DNA of 64,000 nucleotides, taken from NCBI GenBank assembly GCA_040758375.1, contig JBFLWE010000009.1:25981-89980 (forward strand), in the 5' to 3' direction. A program made the translations under genes and the position numbers. The stretch is from CAMLIZ01 sp040758375. Lineage in GTDB: Bacteria; Pseudomonadota; Gammaproteobacteria; Burkholderiales; Burkholderiaceae_C. Below are positions 41,965-52,262 of the stretch, piece by piece. Numbering within the stretch: position 1 is the first letter of the stretch; each line of letters starts with the position of its first letter. The notes beneath the pieces were generated by a model that worked only from the letters and a program-made list of their open reading frames with translations, had not been told where the DNA came from and ran no database searches.

Positions 41965-43532
41965 CGCGCACCGCCTTCGGGCTGCACGTAGGCCTCGCGC
42001 AGCGTGCGCTTGAGCACCTTGCCGATCGGGCTGCGCGGCAGCTCGTCCACAAGGCGCAGGTCGGCCAGGCGCTGCGTCTTGCCCACCTGGGCGTTGAACG
42101 CCTGCAGCAGCGCTTCGCGCGAGACGGTGCTGCCCGGCCGGAGCACCACGAAGGCCACCGGCGTCTCGCCCCAGGCGGCCGAGGGCACGCCCACCACGGC
42201 CGCCTCGGCCACCGCGGGGTGGGCACACAGCACGGCCTCCAGGTCGCTCGGGTAGAGGTTGAAGCCGCCCGAGATGATCATGTCCTTCTTGCGGTCGAGC
42301 AGCGTGAGGAAGCCTTGCGCATCGAAGCGACCGATGTCGCCGGTGCGGATGAAGCGCAGGCCCTCGGGGCTGAACCACTCGGCCGCGCGCGTGGCCTCGG
42401 GCTTGCGGTGGTAGCCGGTCATCATGCCGGGCGAGCGGCCCACCACCTCGCCCGCCGCACCGGCCGGCAGCTCACGGCCTGCGTCGTCGATGAGGCGGAT
42501 GTCGTGGCCCTCGGCGGGCCGGCCCACGGTGTGCAGCTTGTCGGGGTGGAGGTGGGCTTCGAGGATGCAGGTGCCGCCGCCTTCGGTCATGCCGTAGAAC
42601 TCGACCAGTCCGCCCGGCCAGCGCCGCAGCACCTGGGCCTTCAGGGCCGCGGAGAACGGCGCGCTGGTGCAGAACTTGAAACGGAAGGCATCAAGGTCGA
42701 AGGTGTCGAACTCCGGCAGCGCCATCAGCCGCTGGTACTGCACCGGCACCAGCATCGTGTGCGTGGCGCGGTGGCGCTGCGCCAGCTCGAGATAACCGCG
42801 CGCGTCGAACTTGGGGCACAGCACCGCGGTGCCGCCGAAGGCCAGCGTGGGAAAGAACACCACCAGCGTGGTGTTCGAGTACAGCGGCGTCGCGAACAGG
42901 CTCACCGTGCCGGGGCCGTAGCCGTAGCGCGCGCCGCGCCGCACATGCGCCCAGCGCATCGCATGCGGCTGCACGATGCCCTTGGGCTCGCCCGTGGTGC
43001 CGGAGGAATAGATGATGTTGAAAGCCCACTCGGGCCGGATCTCCACGCGCGCCGGCTGAGCGCCCTGGGGCGCCAGCCAGTCGGCCCAACGGCGGCCGGC
43101 GCTGCCGCCATCGAGCGCGATGCGCGACACGCGGCCGGCGCCCGCCGCGCCCGCAGTGGGCAGGCCGGCACTGTCGAGGAACAGCAGGCGCGCGCCGGCG
43201 TCGTCGAGCATGCGCGCGAATGCGTCGGGCGCAGAGCCCGGCGCCAGCGGGGCCACCGCCACGCCCGCGCGCAAGGCGCCAAGGAACAGCGCCGCATATT
43301 CCAGCGACGGCGCGGCGCACACGCCGATCGCGTCGCCGGGCTGCAGGCCGTCGCGCTGCAGCGCCGCGGCCACGCGGTCCATCAGCGCATCGAGGCCGCG
43401 GTAGTCGAGGCGGCGTTCACCTTCGATCAGCGCGTCATGGGAAGGCTGGTGTTGCGCGTGCTCGCGGATCAGGCCGGCGATGTCACGGAAAGGGCTGTCG
43501 GCAAGGGGCGCGGGAATGGTGGCGGTCTTCAT
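41961..43532 (-). CDS. acyl-CoA synthetase (ANL superfamily, class I adenylate-forming)
   Basis: A 523-residue enzyme that activates a carboxylic acid as acyl-AMP and transfers it to CoA. The P-loop-like motif is IYSSGTTGEPKGIV near residue 176, YGMTEGGG near 310, the RTGDIGRFD hinge region near 395, and the catalytic Lys in SPIGKVLKRTLRE near the C-terminus. Acid specificity (medium or long chain, or aromatic) is not evident. I chose the ATG at 43532; an upstream ATG at 43571 adds a non-conserved leader. It is paired with a DMT permease downstream. Confidence 0.9.
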   Translation of the reverse strand: MKTATIPAPLADSPFRDIAGLIREHAQHQPSHDALIEGERRLDYRGLDALMDRVAAALQRDGLQPGDAIGVCAAPSLEYAALFLGALRAGVAVAPLAPGSAPDAFARMLDDAGARLLFLDSAGLPTAGAAGAGRVSRIALDGGSAGRRWADWLAPQGAQPARVEIRPEWAFNIIYSSGTTGEPKGIVQPHAMRWAHVRRGARYGYGPGTVSLFATPLYSNTTLVVFFPTLAFGGTAVLCPKFDARGYLELAQRHRATHTMLVPVQYQRLMALPEFDTFDLDAFRFKFCTSAPFSAALKAQVLRRWPGGLVEFYGMTEGGGTCILEAHLHPDKLHTVGRPAEGHDIRLIDDAGRELPAGAAGEVVGRSPGMMTGYHRKPEATRAAEWFSPEGLRFIRTGDIGRFDAQGFLTLLDRKKDMIISGGFNLYPSDLEAVLCAHPAVAEAAVVGVPSAAWGETPVAFVVLRPGSTVSREALLQAFNAQVGKTQRLADLRLVDELPRSPIGKVLKRTLREAYVQPEGGAR

Positions 43533-43603
43533 ATGCCCAGCGTATTGCATTGGCGCTGCAAATGCCGGCACGATGCCGCGACGCGGCAGGTTGGCGCGCT
43601 CTC

Positions 43604-44617
<1,014 letters not shown>

Positions 44618-44618
44618 G

Positions 44619-47600
44619 TCAGTTCAGCCATATCGTTGCGGGTGCCGAGGGGATGCGGTGCTCCTGCCCGCGCCAGCGCAGCACGAAGCCGCCCGGCGGC
44701 GCAACGCCTGCGCCGATGTCCAGCCGCAGGCGGCCGGCTTCCCGCTGCAAGCGATAGCCCAGGTGACCCCACGGCGTGGACAGGCCATCGACGGCAATGC
44801 CTTCCTGCAGCCAGGCCTCCGGCACGCCGGCGGCCAGCACCAGCACGCCGTCGGCCTCGCGCTCGTAGGCCAGCAGGTCGAGTGCCGAGCGCATGAAATC
44901 GGAGGACACCCAGGCGTGCGGCATGTCGCCCAGGAAGCGCGGCTGGCGCTCGTCGGGCAGCACCACCTCGGCCCATTGGTTCCAGCCCCGGGGCCGCTGG
45001 TGGCCGAAGAACCAGGCGAAGGCCTGGTGCGCGCGCTCGGGCTGGCCCAGGCGCACGAAGCTGCCCGGCGTGCGCAGTTCGTAGGGCGTGTAGTCGTGCC
45101 AGGCCCTGGCGCCGTCGCGCCGAGCGACGAACTCGCGCCAGTAGCGCTCGAAGGTCTGGTGCAGCAGCTCGGGCGGCAACGCCTCGCCGGCTTGCGCCGG
45201 ATTGAGCGCCACCGTGGTGGAGGTGGCGTCGAAGTCGCCCAGCTCAGCGGCACCGGGGATGAAGCCGATGCCGTGCTGCGCGGCGGCGGCGCGGATCGAG
45301 GCCACCAGCTCGCGCTCGAACTCGTCGCGCCAGGCGGCATAGCGCGCGGCCTGCGCCGTCCGGTCCAGCGCGGCAGCCAGTTGCACCGCGTCCTTGTAGC
45401 CGCGCAGGGCCCAGAAGTCGTCCCAGTACGAATGCATGGGCTTGGCCGAATAGCCCTCGTGGCTGATCGACTCTGGCATCAGGCCCCACAGCGGCGAGCC
45501 CTGCTGCGCCGGCGTGCGGCGGCTCTGGCGCAGCCGCTCCATGTAGCGCACGGCCGACTCCACCTGGGGCCACAGCTGTTCGACGAAGGCGCGGTCGTGC
45601 GTGTGGCGCCACAGCTCGGCCACCGCGTAGAGGAACTGGCCGCTGCTGTCGTTCTCCACCACCGGGTCGGCGCCGCGCGCATCCACGCAGCACGGGACCT
45701 TGCCGCTCGCATACAGGTAGCCGGCGTACCACTGCACGAACTCCCGCGCGGCAGCCACTTCGCCCATGCGCAGCAGGCCGGCCACCATCATCGCGCCGTC
45801 GCGCACCCAGGTGCGCTGGTAGCTGCGCGTACCGGGCTGCAGCGCCGGGCCCTCGCGCGAGATGAGGATGTGGGCGAGCGAGGTGCGCAGCGTGTCGTGC
45901 AGGGCCTGCGCCTGGGCCGGCAGCTGCAAGGCCAGGCGGTTCAGGCGGGCGCGCCACTGCACTGCGATATGGTCGAAACGCGCCTGCACCGCGGCATCGT
46001 CCGGCGCGGCGGCAGGCGGCAGCGCACCGGCGAGCGGCGCTTCGATCGTGACCGAGCGGCTGCTGCGCGCCGGCACCTCCAGCCGCCAGGCGAGCACCGC
46101 CGAAGCCAGCGCCTGCGGGTCTTGCAGCCGATCGAGCAAGGGCTGTTGCTCGGGCGCCAGCAGCGGCGAGCCGGCGTCGAAGGCACGCGCCACCACGCGC
46201 TGCGGCGGCTGCAGCGGACGCAGCGCGGGCCGCTCGTTGACCGACAGCAGGCCCTCGCGCCATTGCAGTGTGCGCACGGGGCTCGCGCCGCCCGGCGTGG
46301 CGAGGAATTGCTGCGGAGGGTTCACCTGCCAGGGCCGCAAGGCCAGCAACAGCGTCGCGCGCAGCGGTGTCGCGCCGGGGTTGTGCAGCGTGTAGCGCGC
46401 GAGCAGCTGCGACGCCGCACGCTGGCCGTCGGCGGCGGCTTCGATGTCGAGCGTGAACGCCTCGTGCTGCCACTGCACCGCCGGCATGGGCAGGTAGCCC
46501 TCGCGCAGCCGGTGGCTCATCTGCACCTCGCTCCAGCCGACCAGCGGGCCGTCGCCGCCACCTTGCCCCTGCAGCTGCACGAACGGCTCCACGCTGGCGC
46601 CGCCAGGGGCCAGCTCGAGTGCGCCGTCTTCCGACAGCAGCGCGGTGCGCGAGCCCGCACCGTCCACGCCCACCACGGTCCAATAGTTCTGCTGGCCGTG
46701 GAAGGCGCGCGGAAAGTGGCTGCGCGGCGCCTGCGCGGCCAGCGACGCGAGCATCGCGTTGCGGTTCGGCCATTCGGCAGGGGCCTTCAGGGTCAACGCC
46801 TGCAGCGCGTAGCCGCGGCCGGGGCCGCGCAATGCGCGCAGGCGCAGGCGGCGCGTTTCCGACTCGGGCAGCCACAGCGCGTCGGCACCGCCATCACCAC
46901 CACGCACGCGGCGCAGCAGATGCCAGCGTCGGCCGTCGCTGGAGGTTTCGATGTCGTAGTCGCTGGCATGCCGGCCGGGCTGCCATTGCAGCCACAAGCC
47001 GTTGAACTCGCGCAGGGCCTTGAAGTCGAGCTTCAGTGTCTGCCGGCCGGTGCCGGCGGTCCAGCTCACCGGGGCCATGGGTGCCGTCGCCGGCGGCGGC
47101 AGCTCGGTCAAGGCCAGGCGCTCAAAACACACTGAGCCCCTGCCGCCACCCCCGCGCGCCGCGACCACCACCAGCTCGATCGCGGCAAAGCGGCGCAAGG
47201 ACTGGTCCTGCGTGGGGCCCCAGGCGAAGCTGATGTGGCGCTTCTTGAAGCGCAGCGTCGAGGCTTGAGGCGCAAACGGCTGCAGCGGCCGGTTGACCCA
47301 CCACACGTTGTCGCCGCTGGCATCGACCAGCTTGAACTGGAAGTCGTTGAACCCGAGCGCCGGGCCGCCCCAAGCTCGGGTTGCCACTCCCCCCCCGGGG
47401 GGTGGCCGCCGCACCCGGTGGCCGGGGGCGCCATCCACCGGCCCCCGACCGCGCACACGGAGGTCGAAGGCGTAGTGCTCGGGCAGCACCATCGGCAGTT
47501 CGCGCCGCAGCACGGCATAGCCCGACACGCCGGCAAAGTCGTAGTCGAGGCACAGGCCCTTGCCGGGCTCGGCGCGCAGAGCGGCCTGCACCTGGTCGGA

Positions 47601-47723
47601 GGCGCTGGCCTTCCACTGCGAAGGGTCGCTGAAGTCGTCCAGCACCTTGGGCGCGGCGGCCCAGGCGCCCAGGCACAGCACGGCCGCACACGCGCCGGCG
47701 GCAGCACGCTCCTTCCATCTCAT
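44619..47723 (-). CDS. secreted discoidin-like plus (alpha/alpha)6-barrel protein, uncharacterised
   Basis: A 1034-residue exported protein (signal peptide through AAGACAAVLCLGAWAAA). The N-terminal 200 residues look like a carbohydrate-binding jelly roll (FNDFQFKLVDASGDNVWW); about 210-310 resemble an F5/8 (discoidin) domain (YDIETSSDGRRWHLLRRV). From about 560 to 960 the sequence has six-hairpin glycosidase features (QRTWVRDGAMMVAGLLRMGE near 636, VVENDSSGQFLY, MHSYWDDFWALRGYKDAV near 762). No glycosidase family is recognised. Residues 100-128 are a Gly/Pro/Arg-rich insert encoded by a repeat copy. It is coupled to the upstream permease (ATGA) and to the ATPase gene; a glucan-processing role is inferred from context. 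Confidence 0.75.
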   Translation of the reverse strand: MRWKERAAAGACAAVLCLGAWAAAPKVLDDFSDPSQWKASASDQVQAALRAEPGKGLCLDYDFAGVSGYAVLRRELPMVLPEHYAFDLRVRGRGPVDGAPGHRVRRPPPGGGVATRAWGGPALGFNDFQFKLVDASGDNVWWVNRPLQPFAPQASTLRFKKRHISFAWGPTQDQSLRRFAAIELVVVAARGGGGRGSVCFERLALTELPPPATAPMAPVSWTAGTGRQTLKLDFKALREFNGLWLQWQPGRHASDYDIETSSDGRRWHLLRRVRGGDGGADALWLPESETRRLRLRALRGPGRGYALQALTLKAPAEWPNRNAMLASLAAQAPRSHFPRAFHGQQNYWTVVGVDGAGSRTALLSEDGALELAPGGASVEPFVQLQGQGGGDGPLVGWSEVQMSHRLREGYLPMPAVQWQHEAFTLDIEAAADGQRAASQLLARYTLHNPGATPLRATLLLALRPWQVNPPQQFLATPGGASPVRTLQWREGLLSVNERPALRPLQPPQRVVARAFDAGSPLLAPEQQPLLDRLQDPQALASAVLAWRLEVPARSSRSVTIEAPLAGALPPAAAPDDAAVQARFDHIAVQWRARLNRLALQLPAQAQALHDTLRTSLAHILISREGPALQPGTRSYQRTWVRDGAMMVAGLLRMGEVAAAREFVQWYAGYLYASGKVPCCVDARGADPVVENDSSGQFLYAVAELWRHTHDRAFVEQLWPQVESAVRYMERLRQSRRTPAQQGSPLWGLMPESISHEGYSAKPMHSYWDDFWALRGYKDAVQLAAALDRTAQAARYAAWRDEFERELVASIRAAAAQHGIGFIPGAAELGDFDATSTTVALNPAQAGEALPPELLHQTFERYWREFVARRDGARAWHDYTPYELRTPGSFVRLGQPERAHQAFAWFFGHQRPRGWNQWAEVVLPDERQPRFLGDMPHAWVSSDFMRSALDLLAYEREADGVLVLAAGVPEAWLQEGIAVDGLSTPWGHLGYRLQREAGRLRLDIGAGVAPPGGFVLRWRGQEHRIPSAPATIWLN
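47349..47440 (-). repeat. diverged 86-bp-type repeat inside the 1034-residue protein gene
   Basis: On the coding strand a GC-rich dyad CCCCCCGGGGGGGG is followed by AGCTTGGGGCGGCCCGGCGC; the last 19 bases (plus-strand 47357-47375) are identical to the end block of both tandem units at 23.7-23.9 kb, and GCGGCCACC before the dyad also matches. The insertion keeps the frame and adds about 28 residues between GRGPV and NDFQFK. Confidence 0.7.
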
Positions 47724-48544
47724 TGCTTCACGCTCCCCATCATCAGGCCCTGCATGTAGTAGCGCTGCAAGGCCAGGAACAGCAGCAGCACCGGCAGCAC
47801 GGTGACCACGGCGCCGGCCATCATCAGCTCGCTGTCCTGCACGTGCTCGCGCGACAGCGCCGCCAGCGCCACCGGCAGCGTTTGCAGCTCGCCTTCGGTG
47901 AGCACGATCAAGGGCCACATGAAGTCGTTCCAGCTGCCCAGGAAGGCGAACACCGCCAGCGTCACCAGCATCGGCTTCAGGATCGGCAGCACCACCTCGA
48001 AGAAGATGCGGAACTCGCCGGCGCCGTCGAGCCGCGCGGCTTCGAGCAGCTCGTCGGGCACGTTGCGCGCGTACTGGCGCACCAGGAAGATGCCGAAGAT
48101 GCCGGCCAGGCTGGGCACCAGCGCGCCGGCGTAGGTGTTCACCAGGCCCATGCCCTTGAGCATGAGGAACAGCGGCAGCATCGCCACCTGCGCCGGGATC
48201 ACCAGCGCCGCCAGCAGCGCGGTGAAGATCTTTTCGCGGCCGTGGAACTGCAGCTTGGCGAAGGCATAGCCGGCCATGGTGTTGAGCAAGGTGGAGATGG
48301 CCGTGGCGGCCAGCGCCAGCCCCAGGCTGTTGAGGAAGTAGCGCCCCATGCCGCCGCGGCCGAACAGCTCGCGGTAATGCTCCAGCGTGGCGCGCTCGGG
48401 CAGCAACGGCGGCGGGTAGCTGCTGGAGGCGCCGGCCGGCATGAACGACACCGACACCATCCACGCCAGCGGCGCCATGGCCACCAGCGCGGCCAGCCAC
48501 AGCAGCCCGTTGACGGCGATGCGCGCGAACAGCGTGCCTTTCAT
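47720..48544 (-). CDS. sugar ABC transporter permease (MalG type)
   Basis: A 274-residue permease with six helices; the coupling loop is LEAARLDGAGEFRIFFEVVLP near residue 180, and the end MQGLMMGSVKQ is typical of the MalG/CUT1 group. It pairs with the next-upstream MalF-type permease. Start and stop overlap neighbours (TGATG and ATGA). Confidence 0.92.
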   Translation of the reverse strand: MKGTLFARIAVNGLLWLAALVAMAPLAWMVSVSFMPAGASSSYPPPLLPERATLEHYRELFGRGGMGRYFLNSLGLALAATAISTLLNTMAGYAFAKLQFHGREKIFTALLAALVIPAQVAMLPLFLMLKGMGLVNTYAGALVPSLAGIFGIFLVRQYARNVPDELLEAARLDGAGEFRIFFEVVLPILKPMLVTLAVFAFLGSWNDFMWPLIVLTEGELQTLPVALAALSREHVQDSELMMAGAVVTVLPVLLLFLALQRYYMQGLMMGSVKQ

Positions 48545-49422
48545 CAGCGCGCCTCCTTGGGGGCCAGGCGCATCAGCGCACGCGTGACGGCCACGATCAC
48601 CAGGAACAGCACGAAGGCCACCGCCGAGGCCACACCCAGGTTCCACCAGCGGAAGCCTTCCTCGTACATCAGGTACAGCACGCTCACCGTGCTTTGCAGC
48701 GGGCCGCCGCGCGTCATGACGTAAGGCTCGGCAAAGAGCTGGAAGTAGCCCGCGATGGTGAGGATGCTCACCATCAGCATCGTGGGTGCGAGCATCGGCA
48801 GCGTGATGTGGCGAAACTGCGCGGCCGCGCCCGCGCCGTCGAGACGGGCCGCCTCGTACAGGTCGTCGGGAATGGCCTGCAGCGCGGCGATGAAGATGAT
48901 CATGTTGGCGCCGAAGTTCTTCCACACCGCGAAGAGCACGATCGTGGGCATGGACCAGTCGGGGTTGCCCAGCCAGTCGATCGGGGCGATGCCCACCTGG
49001 CCCAGCAGGTAGTTGACCCAGCCGTAGCGCACGTGGAACAGGTAGCGCCAGATCACCGCCACCGCCACCAGCGTGGTGACCACCGGCGCGAACAGCGCCG
49101 TGCGCAGCAGCGGCTTGAAGCGCGCCAGCTTCGACTGCAGCAGCACCGCGCAGGCCAGCGACACCACGATGGACAGCGGCACCCCCAGGCCCACGAAATA
49201 GGCGGTGTTGCCGAGCGCGCGCCAGAACAGCGGCATCTGCAGCACCTGCACGTAGTGGTCGAAGCCCGCGAAACGCAGGTTGCGCAAGTCGGCCAGCGCG
49301 TAGAGGTCGAAGTCGGTGAGGCTGAGCACGAAGGCCGCGACCACCGGCAGCGCGAAGAACAGCGCGATCACCGCCAGCGCCGGCGCGACGAAGGCCCAGG
49401 CGGCGACTTGCTGCCGCTTCAT
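48544..49422 (-). CDS. sugar ABC transporter permease (MalF type)
   Basis: A 292-residue permease: six helices (VAAWAFVAPALAVIALFFAL first) and coupling loop YEAARLDGAGAAAQFRHITLP. CUT1-family member. With the MalG-type partner, the lipoprotein binding protein and the ATPase at the operon end it forms an importer, probably for beta-1,2-gluco-oligosaccharides as judged from the enzymes around it. Overlaps the binding-protein stop (ATGA). Confidence 0.92.
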   Translation of the reverse strand: MKRQQVAAWAFVAPALAVIALFFALPVVAAFVLSLTDFDLYALADLRNLRFAGFDHYVQVLQMPLFWRALGNTAYFVGLGVPLSIVVSLACAVLLQSKLARFKPLLRTALFAPVVTTLVAVAVIWRYLFHVRYGWVNYLLGQVGIAPIDWLGNPDWSMPTIVLFAVWKNFGANMIIFIAALQAIPDDLYEAARLDGAGAAAQFRHITLPMLAPTMLMVSILTIAGYFQLFAEPYVMTRGGPLQSTVSVLYLMYEEGFRWWNLGVASAVAFVLFLVIVAVTRALMRLAPKEAR

Positions 49423-50726
49423 GCGCTGTTCCTCCGAGCGGCCACACGGTCGAGGATCCAGCGGCGCTTTTCCAGGATGCCGTCGACACGGGCATCGAGC
49501 GTGCGTGTCACTTCGTCCACCGGCACGCGCGCGCGCACCGCGCGCTCGGCGGCGAGCTGCATCTCCTGCACGATGCGCTCCCATTCGGGCACGGCCGGGG
49601 TGGGTTTCACGCGCTCGAGCTGCTCGGCGAAGGCGCGCGCCTTGGTGTCCTCGGCCAGCAGCGGCGTGGCCCAGCTGCTGCGGCGCGGCGGCAGGTTGCC
49701 GGTGAGCGCGTAGAAGCGCTGCTGCACCGCCGGGCGGCACAGGTACTCGATGAGCCGCGCGCTCTCGTGCTTCAAGCGCGAGCGACGAAAGATCACCAGG
49801 CTGGCGCCGCCTGCCAGGCTGGCGCCGGGGCCTTCGGGCCCGGGCAGCGGCGCGGTGGCCCAGCGCGGCTCCATGCCGGCCGGCAGGCGGCGGCGGAACT
49901 CGCCGATGTACCAGGGGCCGCTGATGTAGAACGCGATGCCGCCGCGGCCGAACTCCTGCGCCACGTTGGCGAGCTGGTTCTCGTTGAAATCGGGCGCCCA
50001 GCCGCGGCGGAACATTTCGACGTAGTACTGCAGCGCGCGCCGGAAACCGCGGGACGAGAAGTTGCCGAAGCGGCCTTCGTCGCGTAGCAGCGGCTCGGGC
50101 TGCTGCAAGGCCAGGGCCAGCAGCGGCTGGAACTCGTCGAGCGGCAGCAGCAGCGGATGCGGCACCGGCCCGGCGTGCAGCGCCTGCAGCATGGCCGGCC
50201 ACTCGCTCCAGCGGCGCGGCGGCTCGGCAAAGCCCGCCTGGCGCAGCAGGTCACTGCGGTAGAACAGCAGCCGCGTGTCCACGTACCAGGGCACGCCGAC
50301 CAGCCGGCCGTTGACCACGTTGGTCTGCCAGATGCCGGCGTAGTGGTCTTGCTCGGGCACCCGCGCGGTGTCCACCCGGCCCTGCAGCGGCTCCAGCGCG
50401 TTGAGCGCGTCCATCTCCGGCAGCCAGGTGTTGCCCATTTGCGCGAGGTCAGGCGTGGCATCGCCGGCAAAGGCGGTGAGCAGCTTCTCGTGCGCCGCGC
50501 TCCAGGGCAGTTGCTCCACCTTGACCTTCAGCCCGGGGTTCTCGCGCTCGAAGCCGGCCACCAGCTCGCCCAGCACCTCGCCTTCGCGGCCCATGGCCCA
50601 GAAGCGCAGCGTGCGTTCGCTGCCCGCGCGGCCGCAGGCGCCCAGCGCCGGCAGCAGCGCCATCGAGGCCGCGGCCTGCAGGCCGCGGCGGCGGCGCAGC
50701 CCCGCAGGGGTCAGTTGCCCAGCCAT
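49419..50726 (-). CDS. sugar ABC transporter substrate-binding lipoprotein
   Basis: A 435-residue family-1 extracellular binding protein. The N-terminus (residues 13-31) ends in a lipobox-like LGAC, so the protein is probably lipid-anchored in the inner membrane. Binding-protein motifs include LRFWAMGREGEVLGELVAGF, GDATPDLAQMGNTWLPEM, VGVPWYVDTRLLFYRSDLL and GRGGIAFYISGPWYIGEF. It overlaps the GH144-like gene by 16 bp. The ligand is inferred to be a beta-1,2-linked glucan oligosaccharide from context only. Confidence 0.9.
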   Translation of the reverse strand: MAGQLTPAGLRRRRGLQAAASMALLPALGACGRAGSERTLRFWAMGREGEVLGELVAGFERENPGLKVKVEQLPWSAAHEKLLTAFAGDATPDLAQMGNTWLPEMDALNALEPLQGRVDTARVPEQDHYAGIWQTNVVNGRLVGVPWYVDTRLLFYRSDLLRQAGFAEPPRRWSEWPAMLQALHAGPVPHPLLLPLDEFQPLLALALQQPEPLLRDEGRFGNFSSRGFRRALQYYVEMFRRGWAPDFNENQLANVAQEFGRGGIAFYISGPWYIGEFRRRLPAGMEPRWATAPLPGPEGPGASLAGGASLVIFRRSRLKHESARLIEYLCRPAVQQRFYALTGNLPPRRSSWATPLLAEDTKARAFAEQLERVKPTPAVPEWERIVQEMQLAAERAVRARVPVDEVTRTLDARVDGILEKRRWILDRVAARRNSA

Positions 50727-52174
50727 CCGCCGCTGAATCCTGCCCGTTGCAGCCCGCGCTTGAGCGCCGGGTGCCGGCGCATGTGCTTCCACACCAGCTC
50801 GTCTCGGTAGTTGCCGATCATGCCGATGATGGGGCCTTGGTCGATGCCCAGGTAGTCGGTGCCCACCCAGCCCCAGCCTGGCACCACGCGGCCGCCTTCG
50901 ATCTTGACCGCGGTGGTGAAGCTGCGGTTGAAGGCATCGGTGAAGCCGTAGGTGGAATAGATGACCTCGCCATAGCGCTGGTGCATGGCCTGCACCGCGG
51001 GGATCACCACCTCGGGCGCAAAAGGCAGCGAGCCGGCCGCCGCGGTGGGCGCGATGGTGCCGTCGTCCAGCGTGTGCACCCGGCCGGCGCCGCGCGCCGC
51101 GTAGCCGTGGAACTGCACCGTGCGGCCCTGGTAGTCGCCCGCAAGGATGTAGCCCGGCCCGTCGCAGGCGGTGAGGCCCCACACGTCGGCGCCGTAGTCA
51201 CGCCAGCCGCCCGGGTTGGCAATGGCGTACTCTCGCTGGGCCAGCGTGGCGCGGCGTGCGTTCTCGAAGTAGTCGATGCCCTTGTCACGCATGTAGGCGT
51301 CGCGGATGCCGCGGAAATCGACCCACAGGTGCGAATACTGGTGCCAGAACAGCGGGGCACCGCCCAGGTGGCGCTGGCCCATGTAGCTGCCCCAGCTGCG
51401 GCCGTAGGTCTCGGTGAACGCCTGCCACGCAGCCGGCTCCACCGCATGCGTGGGCGAGCCCAGCGCCAGCAGGTACAGGATCATCGCCTCGTCATAGCCT
51501 TCGTAGTCGTGGGCGATGAAGCCGGACTCCGGCTTCCACCCCATGCCGATCCGCGGCGGGCGCACCTGCGCCCAGCGCCAGTCGATGCGCTCGTAGATGC
51601 GCTGCACCGTGTCGCGGATCTCGGCCTCGCCGGCGTCGGGCCCGTCGAAGTAGGCCTGAGTGAACAGCATGCCGGCCACCAGCAAGGCGGTGTCGATGGT
51701 GGACAGCTCGACGCCCGAGCTCCAGCGTTCGCCGGTGCGGCGATGCAGCCAGTGATAGAAGAAGCCCTTGTAGCCCGCCACGCCGCTGGCCTGCGGACCT
51801 TGCGGCGCGCGGTCGAAGAAGCGCACGGTGGCCAGCACACGCTCGCGGGCCTGCGCGCGGGTGATGTAGCCGCGCTCCACGCCGTCCACATAGGCCACCA
51901 GGGCGAAGCCCACCGAGGCGATGCTGGCGAAATCGGGGCTGCTGGGCCAGCGGTCGGGCACCAGGCCGTTGTCGGGGTTGGCGGTTTCCCAGAAAAAGTT
52001 GAAGGTGCGGCGCTCGAGGTCGTCGAACAGCGGCGGCAGCGGTGGGTGGGCAACCGTGCTGACACTGTCGGCGACAGGCGTGCTGCTGTCGGCGTTGCCG
52101 GTGCTACCGCAGCCGACGAACAGGCTGAGCAGCGAGGCGAGCAGCGCGAGCGCTGCTCGCCGGTGGATGCGCAT
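50711..52174 (-). CDS. GH144-type (glucoamylase-domain) lipoprotein, probable endo-beta-1,2-glucanase
   Basis: A 487-residue exported protein with a lipobox (LSLFVGC), so probably periplasmic or outer-membrane lipid-anchored. The body is the 'glycoamylase' (alpha/alpha)6 domain now known from GH144 endo-beta-1,2-glucanases: LERRTFNFFWETANPDNGLV, DTALLVAGMLFTQAYF, YEGYDEAMILYLLALGSPTH, LGGAPLFWHQYSHLWVDF and GVGTDYLGIDQGPIIGMI-like WVGTDYLGIDQGPIIGMIGN. GH144 members cut linear beta-1,2-glucan to sophoro-oligosaccharides, which fits the GH94 phosphorylase and GH1 enzyme next door. An in-frame start at 52210 exists; the one used begins directly at the signal peptide. Confidence 0.85.
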   Translation of the reverse strand: MRIHRRAALALLASLLSLFVGCGSTGNADSSTPVADSVSTVAHPPLPPLFDDLERRTFNFFWETANPDNGLVPDRWPSSPDFASIASVGFALVAYVDGVERGYITRAQARERVLATVRFFDRAPQGPQASGVAGYKGFFYHWLHRRTGERWSSGVELSTIDTALLVAGMLFTQAYFDGPDAGEAEIRDTVQRIYERIDWRWAQVRPPRIGMGWKPESGFIAHDYEGYDEAMILYLLALGSPTHAVEPAAWQAFTETYGRSWGSYMGQRHLGGAPLFWHQYSHLWVDFRGIRDAYMRDKGIDYFENARRATLAQREYAIANPGGWRDYGADVWGLTACDGPGYILAGDYQGRTVQFHGYAARGAGRVHTLDDGTIAPTAAAGSLPFAPEVVIPAVQAMHQRYGEVIYSTYGFTDAFNRSFTTAVKIEGGRVVPGWGWVGTDYLGIDQGPIIGMIGNYRDELVWKHMRRHPALKRGLQRAGFSGGWLGN

Positions 52175-52262
52175 CAGGAGATCCAAGACTTGTGTCCCTT
52201 TGAACAGCAAGAGCGGCGGTTTTCGAGGCCGCCGCCCTTGACGACGAAGGCAGCTCTAGCGG

